In this document: piece after piece, positions 1 through 8,577 of the stretch | Position numbering within the stretch: the first letter of the stretch is position 1 | How the letters are laid out: every line of letters begins with the position of its first letter | Assembly (NCBI GenBank): GCA_016189835.1 | Contig: JACPRU010000037.1 | Location: 1-55,308, forward strand | Origin: Deltaproteobacteria bacterium | GTDB taxonomy: Bacteria > Desulfobacterota > Binatia > JACPRU01 | DNA: 55,308 nt | Reading direction: 5' to 3' | Notes under the pieces: model-generated | Database searches by the model: none | What the model was told of the DNA's origin: nothing | The model's input: the letters and a program-made list of their open reading frames with translations, nothing else | Position numbers and translations under genes: made by a program

Positions 1-3000
1 GCGGTGTAATCGAGCGCCTCGTAGAAGCCGTATCGGCCGCTCCCGCCCGCGGCCTCGAGGCGCGCGAAGTTCTTCACCGCGGCCTCCGGGTCGACCATCG
101 CGGCCAGCGCCGTCGCATAGGGCGCGATGACCACGTCCTCGCTGAGGCCGCGCTTCAGGCCGAGTCCCGGGACACCGAAGCTCGAGTACTGATACGTGTG
201 CTCGAGGTCGCGGGCGTTGAAGGCGGACTCCGAGACGCCCCACGCCACTCCCCGTTTCCGCCCGTACTCGATCTGCCGCCGCACCACGAGCCGGCACGTG
301 AGGTCGAAGAGGCTCGACGGCGGCGAGGAGAGCACCAGGCTCGGCATCAGGTACTCGAACATCGAGCCCGACCACGAGACGAGCGCCGACCCCCGATCCA
401 CCGGCGTCAGTGCGCGGCCGAGCCGGAACCAGTGTGTGTGCGGAACGTCGCCCTTGGCGATCGCGATGAAGCTCGTGAGCCGCGCCTCGGACGCCAGGAG
501 ATCGTAGCAGTTGGGATCGAGGCTGCCGTCACTCACGCGGTAGCCGATCGCGAAGAGCTTTCGCGCCGGGTCGAAGAGGAAGCCGAACTCCATGCCGTGG
601 AAGAGATCGTCGGCGAGCCGGGCGAGCGTCGAGAGGCGGCGGACGAGCGCGCCGGCCGCACGCCCGAGATCGCCGACCGCCGCCTCCGCCGCCCCTGCGA
701 TCGCGGCCTCGCAGCGCTCGGCCATCGCGCCGAGACTCGGCATCGATCCACCAGTCACGTCGGTCGCGCGCCACGCGGCCACAGGCACGAGCTCGCAATC
801 GCGCGCGTGGCTCGCGACGCAGGCGCGCGCGGCCTCCGCCCAGGCGAGCAGCTCCGCACCGGCCGTATCGTCGGCCTCCCCGAGGAGGGCACGCGCGACG
901 TCGACCACATTGCCCGCGCTCGCCTGGAGCTCCATCAGGCGAGCGGACCACTCGGCAGGCGTCGAGGGAACGGACTCGAGCTCGGCGGCGAACGCGGCCA
1001 GCGCATCGTCCAGATGCTTCCGGCTCACGAGCTCCGAACGACGCTGGTCGCCGAGCGCTTCGAAGGAGGCTCGAGCGAGGAGAACTGCGTCGAGGATTCC
1101 CGCCTGCACCCGGGCGTCGAGGAGCGGCCGGTCGATCCGCTCGCGACACGCGTTCGACAGCGCGAGTAGGTGGCCGGCGAGATTGCCGCTGTCGACCGAC
1201 GAGACGTACTTGGGCTCGAGCGGGCGAAGGTCGCGCGTGTCATACCAGTTATAAAAATGACCGCGGAAGCGCTCGAGCCTGGACATCGTGCCGAGCGTGG
1301 CCTCGAGCTGCTCGACCATGTCGACGGTTCCGATCCACCCGAGGTCGCGGGCGGCGACGGTGGAGAGGAGAGCCATGCCGAGGTTCGTCGGCGAGGTGCG
1401 GTGGGCAACGACTGGCCTCGGCTCCTCCTGGAAATTGTCGGGTGGGAGCGCTTCCGGGCCGACGAAGGTCTCGAAGAAGCGCCATGTCCGACGTGCGATC
1501 AGCCGTAGGGAGCGCGCGTCTTCGGCCGAGAGCGAGGGCGCACCCGCGCCGCGCGGCGGCAGGCTTACCCAGAGCGCGATCGCGGGCGAAAGCGCCCACA
1601 GGAAAAGGAACGGCGCCGCGACGGACGCGGCCGCGGGGCGCGCGAGAAGGACGATCACTACCGCGATGGCGGCGAGCACCGGAGCGCTGGCGAGGCGCGC
1701 GTACGCGCCTTTCAGCGTGAGATCGAGACCGGATCGCGCCCGCGCCGCCGGCATCCACTCGAGAAGCCGGCGGCGTGTCACATAGAGGCGGGCAAGGCTC
1801 CGCACAACGGCGTCGATCATCAACCACCCCTGGTGGGCGAGCATGGTGATGGCGACCGCGACGTGCGAGATGGCGAGGACGAGGTCCATCGCTACCGCGC
1901 GAGCGTGCATCCGTTTCGCGATACCGCGCCGCCGCGGCACGATCCCGAGGAAAAAGGGCAGAAGGGCCGGGATAGCGATGCTCCCGAGCACGAAGCTCGT
2001 CCAGACGGCGGGCGAAGCGCCAGGGAGCGTCCATCCGGTGAGAAGCGTGAGAAAGGCCGCCGGGGCCGACAGGGAGCGTCGCAGGTTGTCGAGGAGCTTC
2101 CACTTGCCGATCGGAGGGAGGCCGGTCCGCACGAGGCGGCCGCTTCCGTCGCGCGCGTGGCCCAGGACCCAGGGCAGGAGCTGCCAGTCGCCCCGCGCCC
2201 AGCGGTGCTGCCGCGCCGCGGCGACCTCGTAGTGCGGGGGAAAGTCCTCGAAGAGCTCGACGTCGGTTACGAGACCGGCGCGCGCGAAGATCCCTTCGAA
2301 GAGATCGTGACTCAGGAGCGCGTTCTCCGGCACGCGCCCGGCCAGGGCCGCCTCGAACGCGTCGAGGTCGTAGATCCCCTTTCCCGTGTACGACCCCTCG
2401 TGAAAGAGATCCTGGTACACGTCCGAGATCGCGGAGGCATAGGGATCGATACCCGAGGGTCCCGCGAAGATGCGCTGGAAGAGCGACGCGTCGCTCCGCG
2501 TCGGCAGCGACGAGGTGACGCGCGGCTGCAAGAGTCCATAACCCTCGACGACGCGCGACTCGGCCGGGTCGAACCGGGGACGGTTCAGCGGATGGGCCAT
2601 CGTCCCGACGAGACGAACGGCGGCACCGCGCGTCAGGCGCGTGTCGGCGTCGAGAGTGACGACGTAGCGAATGTCGCGAGGCACCGGCGGCGCGCCGTCG
2701 GGGAACGGCACGAACGTCGTATCCGCTCCGCCGCGGAGAAGCCGGTTCAGCTCACGGAGCTTACCCCGCTTTCGCTCCCAACCGATCCACTTTCCCTCGC
2801 TCTGGTTCCAAACGCGGCGTCGGTGGAGCAGAAAAAATCGGCCGCCACCCCCTGGAACTGCGCTATGGCGCGCGTTCAACCGCGCGATCCCGGCCGTTGC
2901 CGCGGCGAGGAGGTCGTCGTCGCCGGGCCCATGCTCGGCAGTCGAGTCCGTCCAGTCGGAAAGCAGCGCGAAGTGCACCACGCCGTCCGGATTGGCGAGA

Positions 3001-4529
3001 TAGTGCACTTCGAGTCTGTCGATCAGCTCGTCGATCTCGTCTTCGCTGGTGAGAAGGGCCGGCACGACGACGATCGTCCGGAGGCTTGCCGGGACGCCCT
3101 GCCGAAGCTCGAGCTTCGGAAGCGAGCGAGGACCGATGATCTCCGTCACGGCGCGATTCACCAGCGCGATGGCCAGGTCGGAAGCCGGAAAGAGGAGGAG
3201 GAGCGCGAGAGGGATTGCTGACGCCGGTCCGATGCCGGCCGCGCCGAGCTGCGAGAGCGGAAACGCGACGAGCACGCCGCTCACGACGGCAAGGGTGAGG
3301 ACATAGCCGGGGTTCGCGGTAGTGATGTACGCGCGGAGCAACCGGCGCATCGGGGAGATGCAGCAGCCGAGATCCGTCTCGAAGCCGGCTCTCCCCTCCG
3401 CGATCAGGTAGTAGCCGGGGTCCTTCTTGCGACCGTCCGGGGCGCCGTCGGTGTTTCCACCCGCGCGCTGCGAGCGCCGCACAGCCTCGGCGCTCACTTC
3501 GAGCTCCGAGCGTCCCGACCCTCGTGCGAGCTCCTCGATCGCGTGGCGGTAGCGGTCGCGCGTCTGGAAGTCCATCGCGGAGAACTCCGCGCCGCCGCGG
3601 AGGGTCTCGTCGACCAGGCTGACGCCTTCGAAGAAGCTCTCCCAGTCGAACACCAACATGAACCGCATGCTGCCGATGACGTTGCGTACGGTGACGTTCG
3701 CCGCTCCCTGGCTTTGCAGCTCGAGGTCCACGAGCTTGTCGACGGTCGCCCCCTGCTCCGCGAGGCGCTCGTCGAGCCACCGCAGCGCCGGCATCACGGC
3801 GGGATCCTGCTCGCGGAGCCGTTGCGCCAGCTGAACCGCGAACGCGCGTGCGAGCGGGGCATCCTCGAAGCGCCGAAGAGCAGTCCCGGGCGAGAGCCGA
3901 GTGCGTCCAGGTACACCGAGCAGACCGTCCGCGAGCGCGTCGGCCTCTTCGCGAGCGGCTCGGGACCGAACGATCCGCTCCGCTAGGCGCCGCAAGTTTT
4001 CGACCAGAACGATACGGAGCGCGATCGCGACCGCCCAGAGCTCTCCGATCGTCAGCGGCGCGACTCGCTGGTAAGCACGGACGAAGCGGCGGAGCATCTC
4101 CGGATCGAAGCGGCTATCGGTATGGGCCACGAACGCCCACGCGATCCCGAGAACACGCGGGAAGCCCTCCAGATGCCCTTCGACCAGCTTCGGCAGCTCC
4201 CGGTAGAAGCTCGGCGGCAGGTCGTCGTGGATCTCGCGGATCTGCTCCTCGACGATGTGAAAGTTGTCGACGAGCCATTCGGCCGCCGGGGTGTTCGCGT
4301 GCCCTTCGCGGATCGTCCGCGCCAAGGCCCGGTACGACTCCAGGAGGACGCGGCCGTTCTCCACCACGCGCGGCCCGATGCTCCGACCGCGACGCCGGAC
4401 GGTCCTTCCCCGCTGCGCGGTGGCGAGACTTTCGGCGTGCTGCTCTAGACGCTCGACGCCGAAAAGCTCCGCTCGAATGGGTTCTTCGAGGTCAGCGAGC
4501 ACTTTCACCGAGGACGGACGACCGAACAT
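1..4529 (-). CDS. ndvB: cyclic beta-1,2-glucan synthase, N-terminal part (cut by left edge)
   Basis: This frame is open for 1509 codons from an ATG at 4529 and leaves the window without a stop. An in-frame TGA lies 11 codons upstream of the ATG. Visible features in order are hydrophobic segments near residues 405-460, a glycosyltransferase core with LDADTR near 625 (acidic metal/nucleotide site), SHDLFEG near 745 and RQHRWARGDW near 775 (the QxxRW type of processive transferases), and more membrane segments between about 820 and 990. A glucoamylase-like domain follows, with NWYDTRDL near 1100 and YGFYEALDYT at the edge. This is the GT84 plus glycoamylase order of NdvB/Cgs proteins, which polymerise UDP-glucose into periplasmic cyclic glucans. 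The family usually reaches about 2800 residues and ends in a GH94-like phosphorylase domain, which would lie outside the window. No Shine-Dalgarno sequence is obvious, so the start could also be a GTG eight codons downstream. Confidence 0.9.
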   Translation of the reverse strand, partial: MFGRPSSVKVLADLEEPIRAELFGVERLEQHAESLATAQRGRTVRRRGRSIGPRVVENGRVLLESYRALARTIREGHANTPAAEWLVDNFHIVEEQIREIHDDLPPSFYRELPKLVEGHLEGFPRVLGIAWAFVAHTDSRFDPEMLRRFVRAYQRVAPLTIGELWAVAIALRIVLVENLRRLAERIVRSRAAREEADALADGLLGVPGRTRLSPGTALRRFEDAPLARAFAVQLAQRLREQDPAVMPALRWLDERLAEQGATVDKLVDLELQSQGAANVTVRNVIGSMRFMLVFDWESFFEGVSLVDETLRGGAEFSAMDFQTRDRYRHAIEELARGSGRSELEVSAEAVRRSQRAGGNTDGAPDGRKKDPGYYLIAEGRAGFETDLGCCISPMRRLLRAYITTANPGYVLTLAVVSGVLVAFPLSQLGAAGIGPASAIPLALLLLFPASDLAIALVNRAVTEIIGPRSLPKLELRQGVPASLRTIVVVPALLTSEDEIDELIDRLEVHYLANPDGVVHFALLSDWTDSTAEHGPGDDDLLAAATAGIARLNARHSAVPGGGGRFFLLHRRRVWNQSEGKWIGWERKRGKLRELNRLLRGGADTTFVPFPDGAPPVPRDIRYVVTLDADTRLTRGAAVRLVGTMAHPLNRPRFDPAESRVVEGYGLLQPRVTSSLPTRSDASLFQRIFAGPSGIDPYASAISDVYQDLFHEGSYTGKGIYDLDAFEAALAGRVPENALLSHDLFEGIFARAGLVTDVELFEDFPPHYEVAAARQHRWARGDWQLLPWVLGHARDGSGRLVRTGLPPIGKWKLLDNLRRSLSAPAAFLTLLTGWTLPGASPAVWTSFVLGSIAIPALLPFFLGIVPRRRGIAKRMHARAVAMDLVLAISHVAVAITMLAHQGWLMIDAVVRSLARLYVTRRRLLEWMPAARARSGLDLTLKGAYARLASAPVLAAIAVVIVLLARPAAASVAAPFLFLWALSPAIALWVSLPPRGAGAPSLSAEDARSLRLIARRTWRFFETFVGPEALPPDNFQEEPRPVVAHRTSPTNLGMALLSTVAARDLGWIGTVDMVEQLEATLGTMSRLERFRGHFYNWYDTRDLRPLEPKYVSSVDSGNLAGHLLALSNACRERIDRPLLDARVQAGILDAVLLARASFEALGDQRRSELVSRKHLDDALAAFAAELESVPSTPAEWSARLMELQASAGNVVDVARALLGEADDTAGAELLAWAEAARACVASHARDCELVPVAAWRATDVTGGSMPSLGAMAERCEAAIAGAAEAAVGDLGRAAGALVRRLSTLARLADDLFHGMEFGFLFDPARKLFAIGYRVSDGSLDPNCYDLLASEARLTSFIAIAKGDVPHTHWFRLGRALTPVDRGSALVSWSGSMFEYLMPSLVLSSPPSSLFDLTCRLVVRRQIEYGRKRGVAWGVSESAFNARDLEHTYQYSSFGVPGLGLKRGLSEDVVIAPYATALAAMVDPEAAVKNFARLEAAGGSGRYGFYEALDYT

Positions 4530-5034
4530 GAACCGCCAGAATGCGCCGCGGAACGTCAGACCTCAACCGTCGCCGAATCCATGGAGGCTGACATCGGGAG
4601 GAGGGACGCGACGAGCTGAGCGCGAGGGGCTCGCCGACGATTCACCGATGCTGCCGTAGGAGGACCGAAAAGGAAACGCCGGGAGTTATTGTGGCGCCGG
4701 GAGCCTTCGAGACGCATCGCCGAAACCTCTCGGCCCGGTCGCCTCTGGGTACTTCTCGCCGATCCGCGCGGGCCAGGAGCTGGTGGCGGATTCCCCGCTG
4801 CACCGCGTCGGCACCCGTCTTCAAGTCGCGTTTGCTGCTCGCGATCCAGAGAACCGGCGTCGACTTATTGATCAGTGCGTAAGCACGTTGGCCTTAGACT
4901 GTGACAGTGATCATAACAGTGCATGCGCGAGACAGATGGACGGAGGCCGGACCACGAAACGTTGCAAGACGTCCGGACTCGGACGGTCCCACAAGTGCAG
5001 GCCGGCGAGCGCCCGGCTAGGTAGCGCCCCCACG
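4530..5034. other. 505-base intergenic region without a recognisable gene
   Basis: Only short shadow frames are present. The stretch from about 4860 to 4920 is richer in A+T than its surroundings and contains the small inverted repeat GTGC-GTAA-GCAC. It probably holds the promoter of the glucan synthase gene, but I could not pick convincing -35/-10 boxes. The right end contains a hairpin listed separately. Confidence 0.5.
4970..4985 (-). terminator. hairpin behind the suc/NnrU cluster
   Basis: CGTCCG and CGGACG form a perfect 6-bp stem around a 4-base loop, about 50 bases downstream of the NnrU stop codon on the minus strand. No long T run follows, so this is a weak candidate for the end of the suc transcript. 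Confidence 0.3.
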
Positions 5035-5712
5035 TCACAGAGGCGATACGCCGAAGGCCCAGCGGTGGACCAGTAAAGTGGCGACGAACAGCGCGACGGC
5101 CAGGACGACCCGCCACCACCCGATCTCCGAGAGCGCCAGGCGCTGCCGGCCCTGCGCGACGGCCAGGAACGGAACACTCGACGTCGCCGCGGCGAAGGCC
5201 CGCCAGCGCTCGCCATGGCGCTCCGCCTTCTTGGCATCGACCAGCGGCGCGCCGATCAGCCCGAGCGCGCCGATGCTCGCGAACAGCACGACGCCGGCGA
5301 GGTCGCCCACGACGGCGACGTGAGCGAGCGCCCACAGACCGACGCCCCACAGAAACGGATTGCGCGTCACGCGCAGGATCCCGCGCACCACGTCGGGACG
5401 CTCCAGCAGCCGCTCCGCGCCGATCGTCGTCGGATTCGGCGTCGTCGCCCCGAGGACCATGAGCAGGAAGGCGACGAAGACCATCGCCACGGCGACGCCG
5501 CGCACCGCGGCGGGTGCGACCCACAGCAGCTCGGTCGGAGCCGCGCGGTAGCTGCGCACGAGCCACACCAAGGCGCCGAGCGTGATCAGCGAGTAGAGGC
5601 CGCGATACGGCTGCTCGCCCAAGCGGCGGACGAGCGCGTCGCGCAGGCGGCTGCTCGAGATGCCGAAGTGGGTGAGCGGCAGGAACAGCGCGGCGAGGAC
5701 GAGGGCCGTCAT
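5035..5712 (-). CDS. NnrU-family integral membrane protein
   Basis: The 225-residue protein is strongly hydrophobic, with about six membrane segments. It has the family's central motif VTRNPFLWGVGLWALAH and a later GAPLVDAKK stretch. NnrU was named from denitrification gene clusters, and distant relatives include the zeta-carotene isomerase Z-ISO. Its reaction here cannot be told from sequence. The ATG at 5712 lies only 5 bases behind the lpd stop, so it is read as the last gene of the sucA-sucB-lpd transcript. A much longer open frame extends upstream across lpd, but its extra part is an out-of-frame reading of lpd and was not used. Confidence 0.85.
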   Translation of the reverse strand: MTALVLAALFLPLTHFGISSSRLRDALVRRLGEQPYRGLYSLITLGALVWLVRSYRAAPTELLWVAPAAVRGVAVAMVFVAFLLMVLGATTPNPTTIGAERLLERPDVVRGILRVTRNPFLWGVGLWALAHVAVVGDLAGVVLFASIGALGLIGAPLVDAKKAERHGERWRAFAAATSSVPFLAVAQGRQRLALSEIGWWRVVLAVALFVATLLVHRWAFGVSPL

Positions 5713-5717
5713 GGCGA

Positions 5718-7121
5718 TCAGATGTGGATGCTGCGGCCGGCGACGCCGAGCGCCGCCTCCTTGACCGCTTCGGGCAGCGTGGGGTGCGCGTGACAGGTGC
5801 GGGCGAGGTCCTCCGCGCTCGCCGAGAATTCCATCGCCAGCGCCGCCTCGGCGATCAGGTCCGACGCCCGGGGCCCGAGGATGTGCACCCCGAGCAGCCG
5901 ATCGGTCGCGGCGTCGGCGATGACCTTGACCAGGCCGTCGCGCTCTTCCATGGCGCGCATCCGGCCGTTGGCGAAGAAGGGGAACTTGCCGATCTTCACT
6001 CGCCTGCCCTGCTCCGCACACTCTTCCTCGGTCTTGCCGACCGAGGCGAATTCCGGCCAGGTGTAGACGACGCTCGGGATCGCGTCGTAGTTCACGTGAC
6101 CGCCCTGGCCGGCCAGCCGCTCGGCGCAGGCCACGCCTTCTTCCTCGGCCTTGTGGGCGAGCATCGGACCGCGGATCACGTCGCCGATCGCGTAGACTCC
6201 CGGCACCGACGTCTGAAAGCGCTCGTCGACCTCGATGCGGCCCTTCGCGTCGAGCCTCACGCCGGCGGCCTCGAGACCGAGCCCCGCGGTGAACGGCCGG
6301 CGGCCGATCGCGACCAGCACCTTGTCGAAGGTTTCGGTGGAGGTCTTCCCCCCGGCGTCGATCGTCACGCTCAGCGCTCCGTCCTCGCCGATCGTCGCGC
6401 TCTGCGCGCTCGCCGAGAGCCGAAACGAGAGGCCCTGCTTCTCGAGCACCTTCTTGAGCGCCGCACCGAGCTCTCGGTCCATCAGCGGCAGGATGCGATC
6501 GAGGAACTCCACGACGCGAACCTCGGCGCCGAGGCGCGCCCACACCGAGCCGATTTCGAGCCCGATGGCGCCGGCGCCGACCACCAGCAGCCGCCCGGGC
6601 ACCGCGTCGAAGGACAAGGCCTCCTCCGAGCTGACCACGCGTTCGCCGTCGAACGGTAGACCGGGGAGCGGCATCGGCTCGGAGCCGCTGGCGATGAGGA
6701 TGCTCTTGGCGGCGAGCGCGCCCGCGTCGGCGCCGCTCACCTCCACCGAGCCGGCCGCCGCCACGCGTGCCGTGCCGCGCAGGTGAGTTACGCCGTTCTT
6801 CTTGAACAGCGAAGCGATGCCGCCGGTCAGGCCCTTCACCACCTTGTCCTTGCGCCGCATCATGGTCGCAAGATCGAGCTCCACCCCCGCCACCTTAACG
6901 CCGTGTACCTCGAGCCGCTCGCGGGCCTGCTCGTAGAGCTCGCTCGAGTCGAGCAGCGCCTTGGAGGGGATGCAGCCGATGCGCAAGCACGTGCCGCCGA
7001 GCGTCGGCTCCTTCTCGACGCACGCGACCTTCATGCCGAGCTGAGCCGCGCGGATCGCCGCCACGTAGCCCCCCGGCCCGGCGCCGATGACCACCAAGTC
7101 GTAACCGCTACCTTTCGACAT
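5718..7121 (-). CDS. lpdA: dihydrolipoamide dehydrogenase (E3)
   Basis: This 467-residue flavoprotein re-oxidises the dihydrolipoyl arms of 2-oxo acid dehydrogenase complexes with NAD+. It has an FAD-binding VIGAGPGG at residues 11-18 and the redox pair Cys45/Cys50 in GGTCLRIGCIPSK. The usual spacer is CLNVGC, so Arg-Ile is a mild deviation. A second dinucleotide fold starts at LVVGAGAIGLEIG, and the C-terminal active-site His lies in HAHPTLPEA. Length and order are complete. The start has GGAG just upstream, overlapping the end of sucB, and sits 10 bases behind sucB. This placement assigns it to the 2-oxoglutarate dehydrogenase complex, although it may also serve others. Confidence 0.97.
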   Translation of the reverse strand: MSKGSGYDLVVIGAGPGGYVAAIRAAQLGMKVACVEKEPTLGGTCLRIGCIPSKALLDSSELYEQARERLEVHGVKVAGVELDLATMMRRKDKVVKGLTGGIASLFKKNGVTHLRGTARVAAAGSVEVSGADAGALAAKSILIASGSEPMPLPGLPFDGERVVSSEEALSFDAVPGRLLVVGAGAIGLEIGSVWARLGAEVRVVEFLDRILPLMDRELGAALKKVLEKQGLSFRLSASAQSATIGEDGALSVTIDAGGKTSTETFDKVLVAIGRRPFTAGLGLEAAGVRLDAKGRIEVDERFQTSVPGVYAIGDVIRGPMLAHKAEEEGVACAERLAGQGGHVNYDAIPSVVYTWPEFASVGKTEEECAEQGRRVKIGKFPFFANGRMRAMEERDGLVKVIADAATDRLLGVHILGPRASDLIAEAALAMEFSASAEDLARTCHAHPTLPEAVKEAALGVAGRSIHI

Positions 7122-7131
7122 GCGTGACTCC

Positions 7132-8373
7132 TCACACCTCCAGCACCATCCGCGCGGGATCCTCGAGACGCTCCTTGACGCGCACGAGGAACGTCACCGC
7201 CTGCTCGCCGTCGATCAGGCGATGATCGTAGGAGAGCGCCACGTACATCATCGGACGGATCACCACCTGCCCGTCGATCGCCACCGGCCGCTCTTCGATC
7301 TTGTGCATGCCGAGGATCGCCGACTGCGGCGGGGTGAGGATCGGCGTCGACAGCAGCGAGCCGTACACGCCGCCGTTGGAGATGGTGAACGTTCCCCCGG
7401 CGAGGTGGTCGGGCAGCAGCTTGCCGTCGCGAGCCAGCGCCGCCAGCTCGCCAATCGCCTTCTCCAGGCCGGCGATCGACAGCGCATCGGCGCCGCGCAC
7501 CACCGGCACCACCAGGCCGCGCGGCGTGCCCACGGCGATGCCGAGATGCACGCGGCGGTGGTAGACGACGTCGTCGCCCTCGATCGAGGCGTTGATCACG
7601 GGCAGGTCGCGCAGCCCGAGCACGCAGGCGCGCGCGAACAGCGACATGAAGCCGAGGCCCACGCCGTAGGCTTTCTCGAAGCGCTCCTTGTAGCGCTTGC
7701 GCAGCGCCATCACCGCCGACATGTCGATCTCGTTGAACGTGGTGAGAATCGCCGCCGTGCGCTGCGCCTCGACGAGCCGCTCGGCGATGCGCTTGCGAAG
7801 CCGCGTCATCGCGACCCGCTCCACGTCCGGCGCCGGCCGCGCCGCCGGCGCAGCCGCCTCGGGAATGCTCGCCGGGGCAGCGCCGGGAGCCTCGGGCCCC
7901 GGCTCGACCTTCGCGGCCGCTTCCTCCTGCCTCCCCCCCTCGATGACCCGCAACACGTCTTCCTTGGTGAGCCGCCCGCCCTTTCCCGTGCCCGCGATCT
8001 TGGCGGGATCGAGCGCGTTCTCGGCGACGAGCTTGCGGACGGCCGGGCTGAGCGGCGCCAGCTCGACGGTATCGGCTCGCTCGACGCCTGGTGCGGCGTC
8101 GGTGGGAGCGGCCGGCGGGACCGGCCGGGACGCGGCGGCGCCGTCGGCGATCCGCGCGACCACCGTGCCCACCTCGACCGTTTCTCCGGCGGGCTTCAGG
8201 ATCTCCAGGCGCCCGGCCGCTTCGGCGGGGATCTCCAGCGTCGCCTTGTCGGTCTCGAGCTCGAGCAGCGCGTCGTCGACGGCGACCAGATCGCCGTTCT
8301 CCTTCAGCCAGCGCGCGATCACCCCCTGGCTCACCGATTCGCCCAGCGACGGGATGCGCACCTCGACCCCCAT
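7132..8373 (-). CDS. sucB: dihydrolipoyl succinyltransferase (E2 of 2-oxoglutarate dehydrogenase)
   Basis: The 413-residue E2 subunit transfers the succinyl group from E1 to CoA. An N-terminal lipoyl domain carries the lipoylated lysine (Lys43, in [11 protein letters not shown]). An Ala/Pro/Glu-rich linker follows, then the E3-binding segment starting [11 protein letters not shown]. The catalytic trimer domain ends in SYDHRLIDG (His and Asp of the active site). The start at 8373 was chosen because AGGAGAGGAAG stands 4-6 bases before it and the protein begins directly with the lipoyl domain. An ATG 13 codons earlier would add a basic unrelated tail. It is separated from sucA by 204 bases filled with two repeat copies. 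Confidence 0.96.
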   Translation of the reverse strand: MGVEVRIPSLGESVSQGVIARWLKENGDLVAVDDALLELETDKATLEIPAEAAGRLEILKPAGETVEVGTVVARIADGAAASRPVPPAAPTDAAPGVERADTVELAPLSPAVRKLVAENALDPAKIAGTGKGGRLTKEDVLRVIEGGRQEEAAAKVEPGPEAPGAAPASIPEAAAPAARPAPDVERVAMTRLRKRIAERLVEAQRTAAILTTFNEIDMSAVMALRKRYKERFEKAYGVGLGFMSLFARACVLGLRDLPVINASIEGDDVVYHRRVHLGIAVGTPRGLVVPVVRGADALSIAGLEKAIGELAALARDGKLLPDHLAGGTFTISNGGVYGSLLSTPILTPPQSAILGMHKIEERPVAIDGQVVIRPMMYVALSYDHRLIDGEQAVTFLVRVKERLEDPARMVLEV

Positions 8374-8388
8374 GCGTCTTCCTCTCCT

Positions 8389-8480
8389 AGCGCGGCACAG
8401 CCGCAACCCCACGGAGGGCGCGCACCGAGGCCTCGTATCTCATATCTGCGTGCAAAGCAGCGAGGCCGTGCCCTGTTAGC
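8389..8480 (-). repeat. suc intergenic repeat, copy 1
   Basis: This is the first unit of a tandem pair with a 94-base period, about 93 percent identical to copy 2 (6 differences by hand alignment). The transcribed strand can form GGCCTCG/CGAGGCC (8429-8435 with 8461-8467) and a 5-bp stem with a 3-base loop, GCGGC/GCCGC (8392-8404). It lies between sucB and sucA. Function unknown. Confidence 0.85.
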
Positions 8481-8482
8481 TC

Positions 8483-8573
8483 AGCGCGGCACAGCCGCAA
8501 CCACACGGTGGTCGCGTACCGAGGCCTCGTATCTCATATCTTCGTGCAAAACAGCGAGGCCGTGCCCTGTTAG
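8483..8573 (-). repeat. suc intergenic repeat, copy 2
   Basis: This is the second unit of the tandem pair and ends five bases from the sucA stop codon. It has the same two hairpins as copy 1 (stem 8523-8529 with 8555-8561, and 8486-8498). A further ACCAC-CGT-GTGGT stem on the minus strand is only partly kept in the other copies. Confidence 0.85.
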
Positions 8574-8577
8574 TGGC

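Noticed and set aside
4660-5030. tRNA or small RNA in the gap before the glucan synthase gene
   Set aside because: No T-loop consensus, cloverleaf arms or stable long stem could be drawn.
5035-6543. 502-codon form of the NnrU-like protein
   Set aside because: The extra 277 N-terminal codons lie inside lpd out of frame and are Arg/Gly-rich; the ATG at 5712 starts the real membrane protein.
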